From Mesorhabditis belari (lineage: Eukaryota > Nematoda > Chromadorea > Rhabditida > Rhabditidae), in the NCBI GenBank assembly GCA_958450365.1, contig CAUEEP010000909.1:509501-573500 (forward strand): 64,000 nucleotides of DNA, read 5' to 3'. Positions 30,194 through 41,622 of the stretch are shown piece after piece. Both the position numbers and the translations under genes were made by a program. Under the pieces are notes generated by a model, which saw only the letters and a program-made list of their open reading frames with translations, ran no database searches and was not told the origin of the DNA. The stretch's first letter is position 1; each line of letters opens with the position of its first letter.

Positions 30194-33100
30194 TTACATC
30201 CACGAATCATCCACATGATTTGACACAGTCACAGGCTCATCTTCGTGATACGTTTCGACAATTTCAATGTCTTTCTTGAGGAATTTCTGAAAAAGAAGAA
30301 CTTTCATGAGTTTTAGAACATATATTTCTATCTTTTTTAAAATATTTCTATTTTGGAAAATATATTTTTCTGTTACTACTAACCTTTGGAACGTTTCTCT
30401 TTTGCTTTGCATTTGTGTGATGCTCGGGGTGTTCAAAGTAGGAAGGATTGTGATAAGCTGAGCCTGGAAATCGAGTTTCCATGAAGAAATACAAAAAAAT
30501 GTATAAACTTCGGAAATAAAACAAAACTTGTAGCGGTTTCAGGGTAAAATTTACCAGATCGATGCTTGCCAAAAGCGACTCCAGGTTGAATCGATGTCCT
30601 TCTACTATAGACTTCAGCCAATTGCTCGAGATTCACTCAAAGTCAGAAATTGTTTCACGTATTGGGTAACAATTTGTTACTATTCTTGAGTTCAAGGCTT
30701 ACTTTCAGCAAAAGTGCTCGCTGTTCTCGTTCTCGATTTTCCTCGGTGTGTTTTGATCTGTTCAAAGTCATCCCATCCGTGACCATACGCGTGTAGAGGA
30801 TAAGCAGCCTTAATTGTGAAAAATAAATGAGAAAGTTCACAAGGAAACAAGACTAAAACTGATTTCAAAGATCTAACTAATTCAAAGATTCAAACATTCT
30901 ACAGGGTGACGGCGAAGTATAGCGACTCACTTCTGAGGGTTTAGCTCAGCAAGAACTCAATGAATCTGTATGACATTTTTGGAGGTGATTTTCGAGTATA
31001 TCTGTAGCCAAGCCGATTTTCCAACTTCTAGAATCTTCTAGAAGTGCTTCTAGAATTATATGGCCTTACAAAGTTGAGAGTCGCGGTACACCTGGCTAAA
31101 AATCAATTTAAGGTTTTTGAGAGCCGTTTTTGAAGTTATTTAATGAATATGGTCACGTTTAAGACGAAAAAAGAGCAAACAAATCAAACAGATCAAAAAA
31201 AAGGTCATGCACCTCATAGAACCTTAAATTTGGTTTTTCGCCAGGTCTTTCAACTTTGTAGGGTCATATAAAGATTCTAGAAATACCAATCAGTTAGAAA
31301 ATGGGCTTGGCTAAAGAAGAAATACTCAAAAATCGCCTCCAAAAATTCCATACGGATGCATTGAGTTCTCGTTGAGCTAGACCCTCAGAAGTGAGTGACT
31401 ATCACTCGTGGTTACCCTGTACGCTCAAAGTTCTGAATTTCGTCTTGTGTTTGATGGTTTGATCTTTGTAAGAGTATATTTTTGCCCCTTTTTCCATTCA
31501 CACCTCTAAAAAGCAATAAGCAATTTTTGGAAAGAATGGAGTCATTTCTGATAAGGAATCGGCATTCAATGATTGCTCATCAAGGAAAAAAGTAGGAGTT
31601 TACCTCTCCATGCTTGTAAATATCCAATCCTTTTGTTTCCACTTCAACCGTGACACGGAATCGATTGATCTGAAATGGATAACTTCGTTAAGATTAAGGT
31701 TATTATTAGAAGGCTTGAATACCTTTTTCAAGAACCAGAATATTGGGCCCATCCAGAGCAAAGACCATATAACGATTGCTGATAAGCAGACAAGTTGCCA
31801 GCCGAGTTGCTGAAATGAAGATTTGTTGTATTGGAGTTGTTCAAAAGTAAACAAGAAGTCAAGGGCTTAAAAATATAGTCAAACTTACAGCAAATGTCTG
31901 TGCAATCCTGTCATTTCCTTTCCCGGCCATTGCATCACCGATTCCATAAGCGATTCCATCATGTGAAATGATACAAGTCGAGATCAATCCCCAGCCACCA
32001 CCGCCTGCATGCACTGCGAAAGCATCTAATGGGTCATCAATCTTGTATCTAGATTTAGCTTTGATTCCTTAAGTTGTAGAAAGTTTACCTTAGCATGATT
32101 TTACTGAGAGCCAAATAGATAAGTCCTGATCCAATCCCGACAAATACTGAACCCCAGGGCTCCATTCTGTTACAACCAGCACACGATGAGACCATGCCTG
32201 AAAGCAATGCAATAACCTGGACCCATTTGCGATAATAAATCCAACTTTTAATTTTTAATCTTGTATCAACAAACCAGCCAAACAAGCATTGATCGTCAAC
32301 AGGAGTGTCCACTTCCCATGAGTGAAATAATGCCATAAAAGGTAGGTGAGAGCAGCAAATGCTCCACAGAGGATTGTGTTCACCATTGCAAGAGCCACAA
32401 TGTTACCTGGATTTTAATCGATTTCAATGATTTTTTGATCTTGAAAAGCTACCTTCTCCTGGTTGCACAATGTCAGCCATCGATCCTCCATTGAACGCCA
32501 AGAAACCGAACATCAGGATGAAACCACCGAGAGCGGCAAACTAAAGAACAGGTTCAGTTCCTTGATTTTCTAAGTATCAGATTTAGATCTAATATTTTCT
32601 TTTCAAAACTTCAAATCCAAATCAAATTCAGACCAAATCAGATATTTTCTTTTATTTCTTTTTCCAACTCACCGGCACGGAGTGTCCCTTGATTTCCGGG
32701 CTTGGATCTTCTCCCTCTTTCTGGAATCGTCCAATCCTCGGCCCCATCATCCAAGCGGCCAAAAAAGAGATTGTCCCTCCACACAAATGAACAACACCAG
32801 CTCCAGCAAAATCCTAGATACCTCTGAAATATCTAGTTAATCAAATTTCTTACCAAATAAGTTGTATTGATATCTCCAGTCTTGATTCCTTGCTTCATCC
32901 AACCGCCACTCGCCCAGCCCCAATGAGTAAGAATTGGGTAAACGATGGCTGAAATCTGATAGCTTCAAGTTTTACCGGCTTATATACTGTTACTGTTACT
33001 TTTATATACTTATATACTGTTAGCTTCCGTTTAAAGTGAAAACTTACACGAAATAACTGAACAATAGGTGATATAGGTGGCAAATTCACATCTTTCAGCC

Positions 33101-33725
33101 ACAGCTCCTGAAACAATTGTAGCTGAAGTGGCTGCAAAGACGTATTGGAAGAAAAATCTAAAACAAGAGCTTTAAATATTTAAAATAAAGCTGTTTACTT
33201 TGGGTAGTCGTTGAATCCACTCAAGAAGAAGTTCGACGAGCCAATGAAAAGATCGACAGTCGAATTCTGGGTTTTTCCAAATCCAAACGCGTATCCGATT
33301 GCCCAATAACCGATAATGGCTATGCCTAGACTTTTCTTTGTAAAAATTTTCCTTCTTAACTTACATGAATCTAGTAAATTTTTAATCAAAATGTTTGTGG
33401 TGTTTTTGCTTCTAACGGCTCCGGCTTCCAAGAAAGCGAAACCACACTGCATTACTGAAAAGAAATGTTATTGTGATGGGAAAAGGGGTTGGTTGGACAA
33501 TGGTTAAAGATAGTGAAAGATTTTTGGATGTTTGGATTTAAAGATTCAAAATGTTTGGAGTCAAAATGTTTGCTAAAATCTTCCTTACTCACAGAAAATG
33601 ATCAACGCCATTGAACAGAGAAAGAAAGCATTCTCGTTGCTCGAGAAATCGCGATTCATCTTGTCGATTTGTGCTTGTAATCGCTGTAGTTCATCGGTGA
33701 TATTTTCAAATAAGACATCGTCCAT
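30194..33725 (-). CDS. Ammonium transporter (AMT/Rh superfamily)
   Basis: ATG at 33725 ([13 protein letters not shown]). A helix-rich protein in about a dozen exons follows: SMALIIF, then [82 protein letters not shown] and [13 protein letters not shown]. The two histidines in GVVHLCGG and AVHAGGGG match the paired pore histidines of the AMT family, and CGFAFLEAG is the family's first-helix hallmark. The cytoplasmic tail (30194-30840) is long, basic and Ser/Thr-rich. Last exons: 30384-30463 and 30194-30286. It transports ammonium/ammonia across a membrane; nematodes carry several AMT paralogues, so no symbol is given. An element at 30902-31419 lies in an intron. Confidence 0.93.
30902..31419. 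mobile_element. TA-flanked CAGGGTGAC fold-back MITE with HSE-like core
   Basis: Left end CAGGGTGACGGCGAAGTATAG and inverted right end CAGGGTAACCACGAGTGATAG are flanked by TA (30900-30901, 31420-31421). The arms stay complementary far inward (TGAGTGAC/CTCAGAAG and AACTTTGTA blocks). The left arm contains CTTCTAGAATCTTCTAGAAG (31024-31043), a heat-shock-element-like repeat. It lies within an ammonium-transporter intron. Confidence 0.8.
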
Positions 33726-35993
33726 TTTCGTGTGTGAAGTGAATAGGAGAGAGATCACACAGTTTTCGGATTTGCTTGCCTCAAGAGAACCTAAAAACAG
33801 AAAAAAAATGAAATCGTTTTATTGCTTGTGCTTGTGCAAATTGGAAAATAAGTCAAAGATTAATTAACAGAACAAAAACACAAAAAATTGTTGCACATCT
33901 GCTTTTTCAACACTTCCTGAATCAACACTTCCTGAATCAACACTTCAGCCATTTATCGAAATCTTCACATTCCAGAGTGAAAACCTGCCTAAATTGAGGA
34001 ATCGGTGAGATCAAAGAGACGGAAAGAAAAGAAAGAAAAGAAAGAATAGGGAAAACGAGGGACTCAAAGTTGTTTGATCAGACTGATTCCCCGTTAATCG
34101 ACAAGAGAATTCCGAAAAAAAGTTATCAAAAACCCATTTTCGAGACACTCCTTACAGTTTTATGTTCAAAAATTATGCGTTTTTGGCAAATTCAGGAATT
34201 TTACTCTTTGAGAGAGTCCGGGATCAAAAGAGTTGATGGAGAATCGATTGCAAAAGAGGAATCGATTACGACAGAAGTTCTGCGTTCAAAAAGTTATCTT
34301 GCATTGTTTTCTTAAGGCTTCAAGCCAAGCTTCAAGCCTAGGTTCTGAATTGTCAAAAATTTTGAAATCTATTTGCTCACTTCGCCTATGAACCGAAATT
34401 TCCGACACTAAGAGAGGAAGCCCGATCAAAAACAATTGAAAATCAAAGTCAACTTCAGCTGAATTTTGTGAGCTCTCTTCTCGAGACTGTTTGATTCCAT
34501 TTGAACACTCCCCGCCTCTTTTAGCCTCTTTTAGCCCAAATTTGATTTTTTCGTTGTCTGTGCCCAATTTTGGGATGCGAAGGTGTGATAATCAGGGATT
34601 AATCTCGTCTTAGCAAATTAATCTCTCAAAGGGTGGTCACTCGAATACACAAGACTTTTCGAAAGAGAAAACACAGCAAATTTGATTGTTTGATTTTTGG
34701 CATATCGATAAGGTGTGAATAGGGCGAAAAGAAAAGAAATCACTGCTTCCCTTTTGATTTCTGGAAGGACTCAAAGGGCTGAGCTGTCTGAATGGAATTC
34801 ACACATTTGAAATGAGGAAAACAATTAGGGTATTTTGGTGGATCGATTTGGATTGAAGTAGCTTAAAATAGATTAATTATTTGAATTGAATAAGGTAGAA
34901 TCGATTTCTCAATCTGTGTTCCAATCCAAAAAGGAACAATTTCAAGTTTAAAGTTTACTATTAGGTTGATGCATAAGTCTTTTTGTTCCTTTTCGTCTGC
35001 CGTTTCAAGCCAACAAATGCACCAATTAAACTACGGTTGATTTCATTAGAAAAACCAATTATTTTTCTGCAAAATAACATTAAAACGGGTTTAAAAATAT
35101 TTTATGCCTGGATTTTCTTGAGAGTATGAAGTCGGGTAGTCAAAAAGGGCTAACTCGATGATGCGGTTTAGACACCTTAGCTAAAGAAAACCTATCTTCG
35201 TGTCAATAGATAAAAGATAGAGAAAAAAAAGTTTGATATTTCGCCAAAATTTCAGAGAAATTCATTCAGCCAATTTTTCCGTAGAGTTTTTTATAGATTT
35301 TTACGAAAAAGGCGTTTTTCACTCTCGAATTTGCTTGAAAGTGAACCGAAATTCATTTAAAAAGATGCAAATTGAACAAAAAAGCACTTTTTTTATAGAG
35401 CAAACTATAGATTAATTGGTGAATTTGTTACTTTTTAACAGAAGTACGAAAAAAACGAAAAGACTTATGCATCAACCTATTAATTTGTTTGTTCATAATT
35501 TAAGTGATTTGTTGACAAATTCCATTGAATTTTTAACCACTGAAATGCCAAGAAAACTGACAAAATTTCTGAAATTGATCTGCTCCAAATTATTTATGGA
35601 TGATTGAAAGTAACTTTAATATATTTCCTCGTTTTCCCGGTTGAAAACTTGTATCGCAGAGCGTCCCATAGGCAAAAATGATAAATTTATTTTATTTTAC
35701 TAAAATTTAGTTTGCTTTAAAAACGAAATATTTCCAAGAATCGCAAAAAAAAAACAGGATTTTTGCATGTGGGTGGACTCGAACGCAAAGGCAAAAATAG
35801 GACCGCCCTTTCACAAACCTAAGCCTTTATCGACATCTCTGCAGCGAGAGAAGCCTTATAAAGGAGTCAGTTTTGAATCCCGATTTTACATACTAGATTT
35901 CTCGCGTTTCCATGGCTGTTAGCGGCTAATTTTTGTGGTGTTTTGTTCGCCCTTGCCGATGCTATGTTATGCCACTGTGTTTCCAGTTGATAT
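33726..35993. other. Intergenic DNA upstream of the ammonium transporter
   Basis: It contains a simple GAAAA-type repeat (about 34021-34047), a CAACACTTCCTGAAT direct repeat (about 33908-33945), the non-autonomous mariner at 34964-35477 and a tRNA-like stretch at about 35757-35850 (- strand, B box GTTCGAGTCC, stems incomplete). No supported gene. Confidence 0.5.
34964..35477. mobile_element. Non-autonomous mariner-type element (514 bp)
   Basis: Ends GGTTGATGCATAAGTCTTTT and, inverted, the same (differing near the inner edge) are flanked by TA at 34962-34963 and 35478-35479. No catalytic motif was found; an open frame at 35233-35415 shows nothing recognisable. The GGTTG start suggests the mariner family, but this is a different subfamily from the copy at 2780-4045. 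Confidence 0.85.
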
Positions 35994-36719
35994 CTATATT
36001 TTGACCGATGCACGGAAGTTGGTGAAGAACCTCTTACAATTCTCATTTGAGCCCCCTAAGCTCAGTTCATTTACTGATTTCAGTTGTCTAAGAAGCATTT
36101 CATGTCCAACATATTGTCGCCACAATCCACCAGGGTATAACTTCAACTTCTCACATGAATGAATTCGTTTGATCGATGGAAGATGGTCCAAACAGTTGAT
36201 ATCCCGAGTTGAGATGAAGTAGAGAATTTCTTAATCGAATCGCAGCAGTGATTTATATTTATCGCGTGAACATGAGGTCCGAAAATGATCGATTGGTCCC
36301 TCAGGTAGCTCGAGTCGAGTCTTTTTTTCGCCATCATCAATTTCGTCTTTCACATCGAGATGGTGTGCGATCTTCTCAACCAGCTCCAACGGCAAATCAC
36401 CGATCGTTGCGACCGGCACTCTCGTATCTGAAAACAAAAAGACGGTATCCAATTTTCCAATGATTTGAGAGGGTATCCAACTTTCCATCGAGGCTGTTTT
36501 TGCTGCAACGGTAATTGGACTAGCCGAAAAAAGTTCGTTGGTCTCTAGTGAAAGATTTTTGGGTTCTTTGGTCATTACTTTGCTCCTTCTCAAGCATTTT
36601 GACATGATTCGCTCGGCTCTGAAACCTATCCATTTGACATCATCGGAAAAATTGACGTCGGAAAGACTGACATCAAATAAATCCGTTAACATATTTAGTC
36701 CGGCGCTTATTGATTGCAT
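35994..36719 (-). pseudogene. F-box gene or pseudogene with in-frame stop
   Basis: The - strand frame from 36719 contains an F-box-like block, GDLPLELVEKIAHHLDV, at about 36380. An in-frame TAA at 36231-36233 separates it from the continuation EILYFISTRDINCLDHLPSI, then LRQLKSVNELSLGG with a leucine-rich look, ending at 35994. A TTTTCAG acceptor just before the F-box exon (about 36430) suggests that the true gene has introns, so the first 96 codons may not be coding. Either a nonsense mutation, an unrecognised intron around the stop, or a sequence error explains the break. Confidence 0.5.
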
Positions 36720-36898
36720 TCTATTTTTGTTTTATATATTTTCCTGGCAAAGAAATCGGAAACTTCTATTTTATAAAAACTACCCAAAAGGCTACCCAAA
36801 AGACGGCCAAGCTGTGAGTTTCCTGCTTACCAACTTGATTGTTAGTACGCATTTTTGTGTAGCCCTTCTGAGCATCTGGCGTTTGGCTTAGGCTTAGG

Positions 36899-36949
36899 TC
36901 TTCACAGAGTTTAATCACGTTCAAAAATCGTGATTAAACTCTGTGAAGA
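36899..36949. repeat. Perfect 21-bp hairpin
   Basis: TCTTCACAGAGTTTAATCAC(G) and its exact complement are separated by a 9-base loop, TTCAAAAAT. No poly-T follows on either strand closely enough to call a Pol III or rho-independent terminator. Probably a remnant of a short palindromic element. Confidence 0.75.
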
Positions 36950-37814
36950 TCTAAAAATTCTTTTTAGATTCAACGAATTGATGAGGACAATGCGGACAGC
37001 ACTACCATTGGTGTGGTTGACATCATAGCTCCAGCCTTCCTTTTCGAGTAGAAAATTTTGACTTTGAAAGAGAAGAGAATAGAAAAGACATAATCCGTCT
37101 ACAAAAAGAGTCAAAAGACGGAGACATCAAAATTTATAAACAACAAAAATCGAGTCTGCTCCATTTGGGCCATTTGGGCGCCAAACTTAACGCTTTAGAC
37201 TTAAGTTCTACATATTATTTTCTACAGTTCAAGTGCCATCCTTGGTTTTTATTCCATGATTTTTAAACCAAAGATCTCCGTCTGATTTTTGTTTTTTTCT
37301 CGTTCAGCAGAGCAGTGCGAGTGCAGAGTGCGCCTGAATGAAGAGCAGAGTGCGCCAGAAAGGGCATCTTTCCAGTCTTGAGCATAAAGTACACCTGGTT
37401 GTGAGGGATAAGTCAAGTATACCTATTTCCCATTCACTATCTCATTCACTCATACGATGACCTGAATGGATTGTCTCTATTTGTGGGGTTTGTTTGTCAA
37501 CATGTGTAGTATTCTGACAGAAGATGGAATATGGATGAGAGAAAAGAGGGGATGTTTGTCAAGAAGGGACTTCTCCCCTCTTCACTCCTTTCCTTTGGCC
37601 CATCTCCAGGTCTCCCCCATTGTTGGGATGTGCAGGTGCAAAGAGGAGTCTCCTCCCCTTCTGTTTCTCGTGTGAATTTAGAAGAGACTTCCTCTCCGCT
37701 CCCCGAAATCCGCAACATTCTCGATTCACGTTTGACTTTTTATCAAAAAAAAAGCCAGCCAAAAAACTCGCCTAACAGCGGGTTTTTCTGGCCAGATGTT
37801 TTGCAAATGGTTTG

Positions 37815-37880
37815 GTCACCGTGGCGCTGTCTGGAGCGCGCTTGTCTATAGCCCGCGCGATCCGGGTTCGACCCACCGTA
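37815..37880 (+). other. tRNA-like sequence
   Basis: It contains a short D-arm-like block and GGGTTCGACCC, a clear B box with closing stem, but no matching acceptor stem. Resembles the stretch at about 25165-25230. Likely tRNA-derived (SINE or relic), not a functional tRNA. Confidence 0.45.
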
Positions 37881-38566
37881 GTGCTTCTCAATTCTTGTTT
37901 TCTTTTTTACTTTAAATGGCACAACGATATTATATTAAATACTCAATGCTCATCTCTAAGTATGTAACTTTTTAAATGAATCTTCATCTTTAAATAACTA
38001 TAGTTTTTATATCCTAAATCCAATCTCAAAACTTTCACCAAAAATGCTCACTTTAGGTGTGACGGGATTGCGTGTTACCACCCCCTCTTCACCCAAGTTT
38101 GGGGAGGTTGCTCTCCTTTCAGTCTATCCTTTCTTCCTAGGTGTTTCCGGCCTCGAGCATTCTCCGAACATTATCTAGGAGTGTGAAAAGTCTCACCTAG
38201 CAAAGTACACTTATTCGCATGTTGTTCAAATGTCACATATTAGTATTTGTATTGTTCAAATGTCGCACATTTGGATATTTTTTCGAAACTTAGCCTATTT
38301 TGGTTAACCAAACGATTTTCTATACCATCAGCTAAATATTATCATTTTTTTAATCCCCATTTGATATTCTTATTCTTTTGTTAGAGTGATATTCTTTTGT
38401 TAGAGCTTTTCTCACTTCTCTCACTTTGACAGGTGTTTTTGAGGCCATCTTTGACATTTCCCTAGAGAGATATTTTTATTTTGGTTAAAGAAACAAAACT
38501 AAAAAAAAATTGTAAAAGTATTCAGGAACTTCTATCAATTTCACAAATGTTTTTAACAAATGAGAG

Positions 38567-41500
38567 ATGATGAAATGGATTGGTTGGTTGTGCACTCTGT
38601 ACTTGTCTTTTTCATCGATCAGGGGCGATTGTTTGGAGGTGAGTTCAGGGGAAATCGATGTTGCGATGAGAATTTCATTGGTATTAATGATTAAAGGACT
38701 TGCAGACTGAGCGAAATTTATTTCTCTGGACGATTGAGAAATCAAATGGGAAACAAGTCGGGTATCTCTTCGGCACAATTCACGTACCATACACGCGGAT
38801 CTGGGATCGAGGTGAGAACTTTATTCTCTACTAAACCAATTCCACCAAAACCCTAGTTTAATATGCAAATCACTCTTGCAAATTATTGTTCAAAGCTCTG
38901 GAGAAAATTGGCTCCGATTTGTGGACTCAATGAGGCATCTGCTGATTTGTCTGTCTTGAGCCCTTTCTGGCGGTCGATTCTTGCCTATGGGCATCCTTGA
39001 TCTTTCCTAAAAGCGGTCAAATTTGGATGGAAAAGATTGGAAAGAGAAAATGGCCCAGATAGGTGCCAATTATCACTGCCTTCTATAAAATAGACAAAGA
39101 ATGAACAGGTGTTCAGCTAACATCGACCAATCTTAATGGGATTCTCTAGATTGAGGGTAATTTTGATTGAAAACATGTGTTTTGGAAAAGTTAACAGTTG
39201 AAAACATGTTTGCTTTGAGTAATTAAGATTATCGATGGATGGTACAATGCTTAAAACCAAGTTACAGTATCGAATCGTGTCAAGGAAGCCTTTCATCGAG
39301 CGAATTCGGTGATCCTCGAGGTTGACCTTCAAGATCCATCCACTCTTCGTCGACTCATCAAATGCAAAAATTTGAAAGGAAAGCAGAGAAGTCTTCAATA
39401 TCTTGGTCCAGAACTCCATCAAAGACTTCAACATTGTTTGTTACAACAGAGAACTTTCAATCAATCGTTTCAGATTTCGCCAGTTACCGCAAGAAGTTGA
39501 TTTCTGTTTTGAAGGAACGAGATGACGCAGAAGCAGCACAAGCAGTCATTGCTAATTTCAATCAAGCCATTGGTGAGTCTGGAAACTATTGTTTCTCAGA
39601 AAACAATAACATCTAGGTGGCTGGGATCGTCGTCGAGCAGAATGGTTGCTCTTTGTCTTGTATCAACTTTGTGATAACAATCTCGATCGTGAGGATTCTC
39701 CAATGTTGGATGCTTATTTAGCTGAAATGGCTGCAGCAAGTGGAAAAGATATTCACAGTATCGAGACAGCTAATGAGGTAGTTTTTCACAGAAAACATTT
39801 CACAAGTTCACTTTTAGCAATGCAATCCGGTTCAATCACTTTCGGAAGAACAGGTAAACATTATCGATCATTTAGATGTTAGTCGATAATCGATAATCTA
39901 GATAAACCTAGTTCACTCTTTGATAGCAGTTCATTCTTTGATAGCAAACCTAGTTCATTCTTTTATTTATCCAACTAGGTTTTTCACACGTTTATCTATT
40001 TCTGTGAGGCTTCCAAAATATACAAACACTCGAAAAAACGAGCTCTCAAAGGATCAGAGTCTGGGTGCAATTCTTGCAAAAACCGTTGCAATCATTGGGG
40101 TTTCGTAGTTTTCTCGGAATAGTAGTAAACTGGGATCTCTAGACTTGATTTTTGAGATAATACCGTGTACATTGTAGACTTAAAGACATTTTAAGCTAAG
40201 GCTTCACTACATTTTTGGTCTAGTTTTGCTTCAATGAACTCAATTTCAAGCAAATTTGTTTGCTCAAGTATTCTTTTCTCAGGGATTGAAATTGACATTA
40301 ACAAGCAATCAGATTTGAAACTCTCAAACTCTTCAATCGATAATGAAACGATACTCAAGCTCATTTTTTGAATTTCTTCAGCATAAAATATATAGCTTTA
40401 ATAGAATATGACAGCTTTGAGAGTGAACAAGTTTCGACTAGCCATCCTAAAGAGAGCAGTGAGTGTGGGAAACTGAAAGGAAGGACTTCAACCTTCCCTC
40501 TTCCCATTTTTTCATTCAACAAGTGCTCTTTAAACTTTGGCAGAACAAAGGGAAATGTTGTGGAATTTGCATAAATTATTGAGAAATTTTCATTTCAAGA
40601 ATCAATTAAATAAATAAGACGAATATTGCATTTAAATTGCATTCAAGCTAAACCCGAAAATTTAAGACTTTATTGGAGAAGTTGAGTTGCAATCGGTGTA
40701 TCAGCAAGCCTAAAATTAAAAAAATTAGATAAAATTTTAAAACCAAAGAATTTTCAGGTTGTCTTTGCAATCAACTACACTCTCTCCTATTTGGAATATC
40801 AGTTGATAACGAAAAGGAATCCCTCTCTTCAACAAATCAATCGATCTAGAAGAACTTATGACATTGTTAGGTTGGTGATCTTAGTTTCCCGTAAAAACTT
40901 GTTTTAGAAGTTACGAGTGTGGTAGTCTTGAGAACGATGTCTTTAAGAACACTCACAGCAACGAAAAATTCGGCTCTCATTTTAATCAGAGTGACGTTCA
41001 ACGGGCAAAACAAGTAAAGGGAGATTATTTTAAAGCTCTAATTGAGTGAGTTTAGATTGATTTGATATTGAAAGATGATATCTTGATAAAGAGGAATTTC
41101 CGGATGGCTGATCGGCTGGATAAAGTGATTAGCAAAGATGGGGAGACAAACTTTTTTGCTGCTTTGGGGACGGGTTGGTCTATGAAATAATTCTAATTGT
41201 AAGAAGTTAATTCAGGCTTGGAAAATAAAATTTTTAATTTAATTAGATTCTTAAAACTATTTTAGATTAACCCATTTTAGGCCATTTCATTGGAGAGAAG
41301 AACATTTTGGATCTTCTAAAGGACAAAGGTTACACAATCAAGCCGGTCAAAGAAGATGACATTGTGTAAGTCATCAAGACAAGTAAATATCTACAGCCAA
41401 AGATTAACTAGATACGAAATCTTAAAAATATCCATTTCTTTTAGTTTATCCCATCAAAGAGACCAGAATTTCCGTGCTTTATGGGTCCGTGACCCGATCA

Positions 41501-41622
41501 ACGAGGAGATCGAGATGACCATTGAAATCCTCACCTCTCACTCGATCCGAGCTTTACCAAATTTGATCTCAACTCTATGTCTACTTTTATTTATTTCATT
41601 GAATGTGCAAAATAGGCTGTGA
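38567..41622 (+). CDS. TIKI/TraB-GumN-like membrane-anchored protein
   Basis: ATG at 38567 gives [20 protein letters not shown], a signal peptide, in exon 1 (38567-38638). Exon 2 (38706 on) reads [24 protein letters not shown] with the [12 protein letters not shown] block. Further exons give [83 protein letters not shown] / [19 protein letters not shown]. Two landmarks, GT(I)H near the start and G.GHF(I)G..N(I)LDLL...GY near the end, match the TIKI/TraB fold, a proposed metal-dependent protease. In vertebrates TIKI cleaves Wnt N-termini; whether this one does is inference. The last exon (41444-41622) ends in a hydrophobic tail ([15 protein letters not shown]) consistent with a membrane or GPI anchor, as in TIKI. 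Confidence 0.83.

Larger units (their letters stand above)
36720..38566. other. Intergenic DNA
   Basis: A perfect hairpin at 36899-36949 (separate entry) and a short GGCTTAGGCTTAGGTC sequence next to it. A tRNA-like + strand stretch at about 37815-37880 (GCGATCCGGGTTCGACCCACC) is similar to the one at about 25165-25230. A duplicated TATTCTTTTGTTAGAG lies near 38365-38405. Long frames at 37466-37851 on both strands overlap each other and lack any domain. Confidence 0.5.

Noticed and set aside
34286..34567. 93-codon - strand frame upstream of the ammonium transporter.
   Set aside because: No start context, no domain, and no splice connection to the transporter.
37466..37851. Overlapping frames on both strands.
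   Set aside because: They compete for the same DNA and none shows a recognisable motif.
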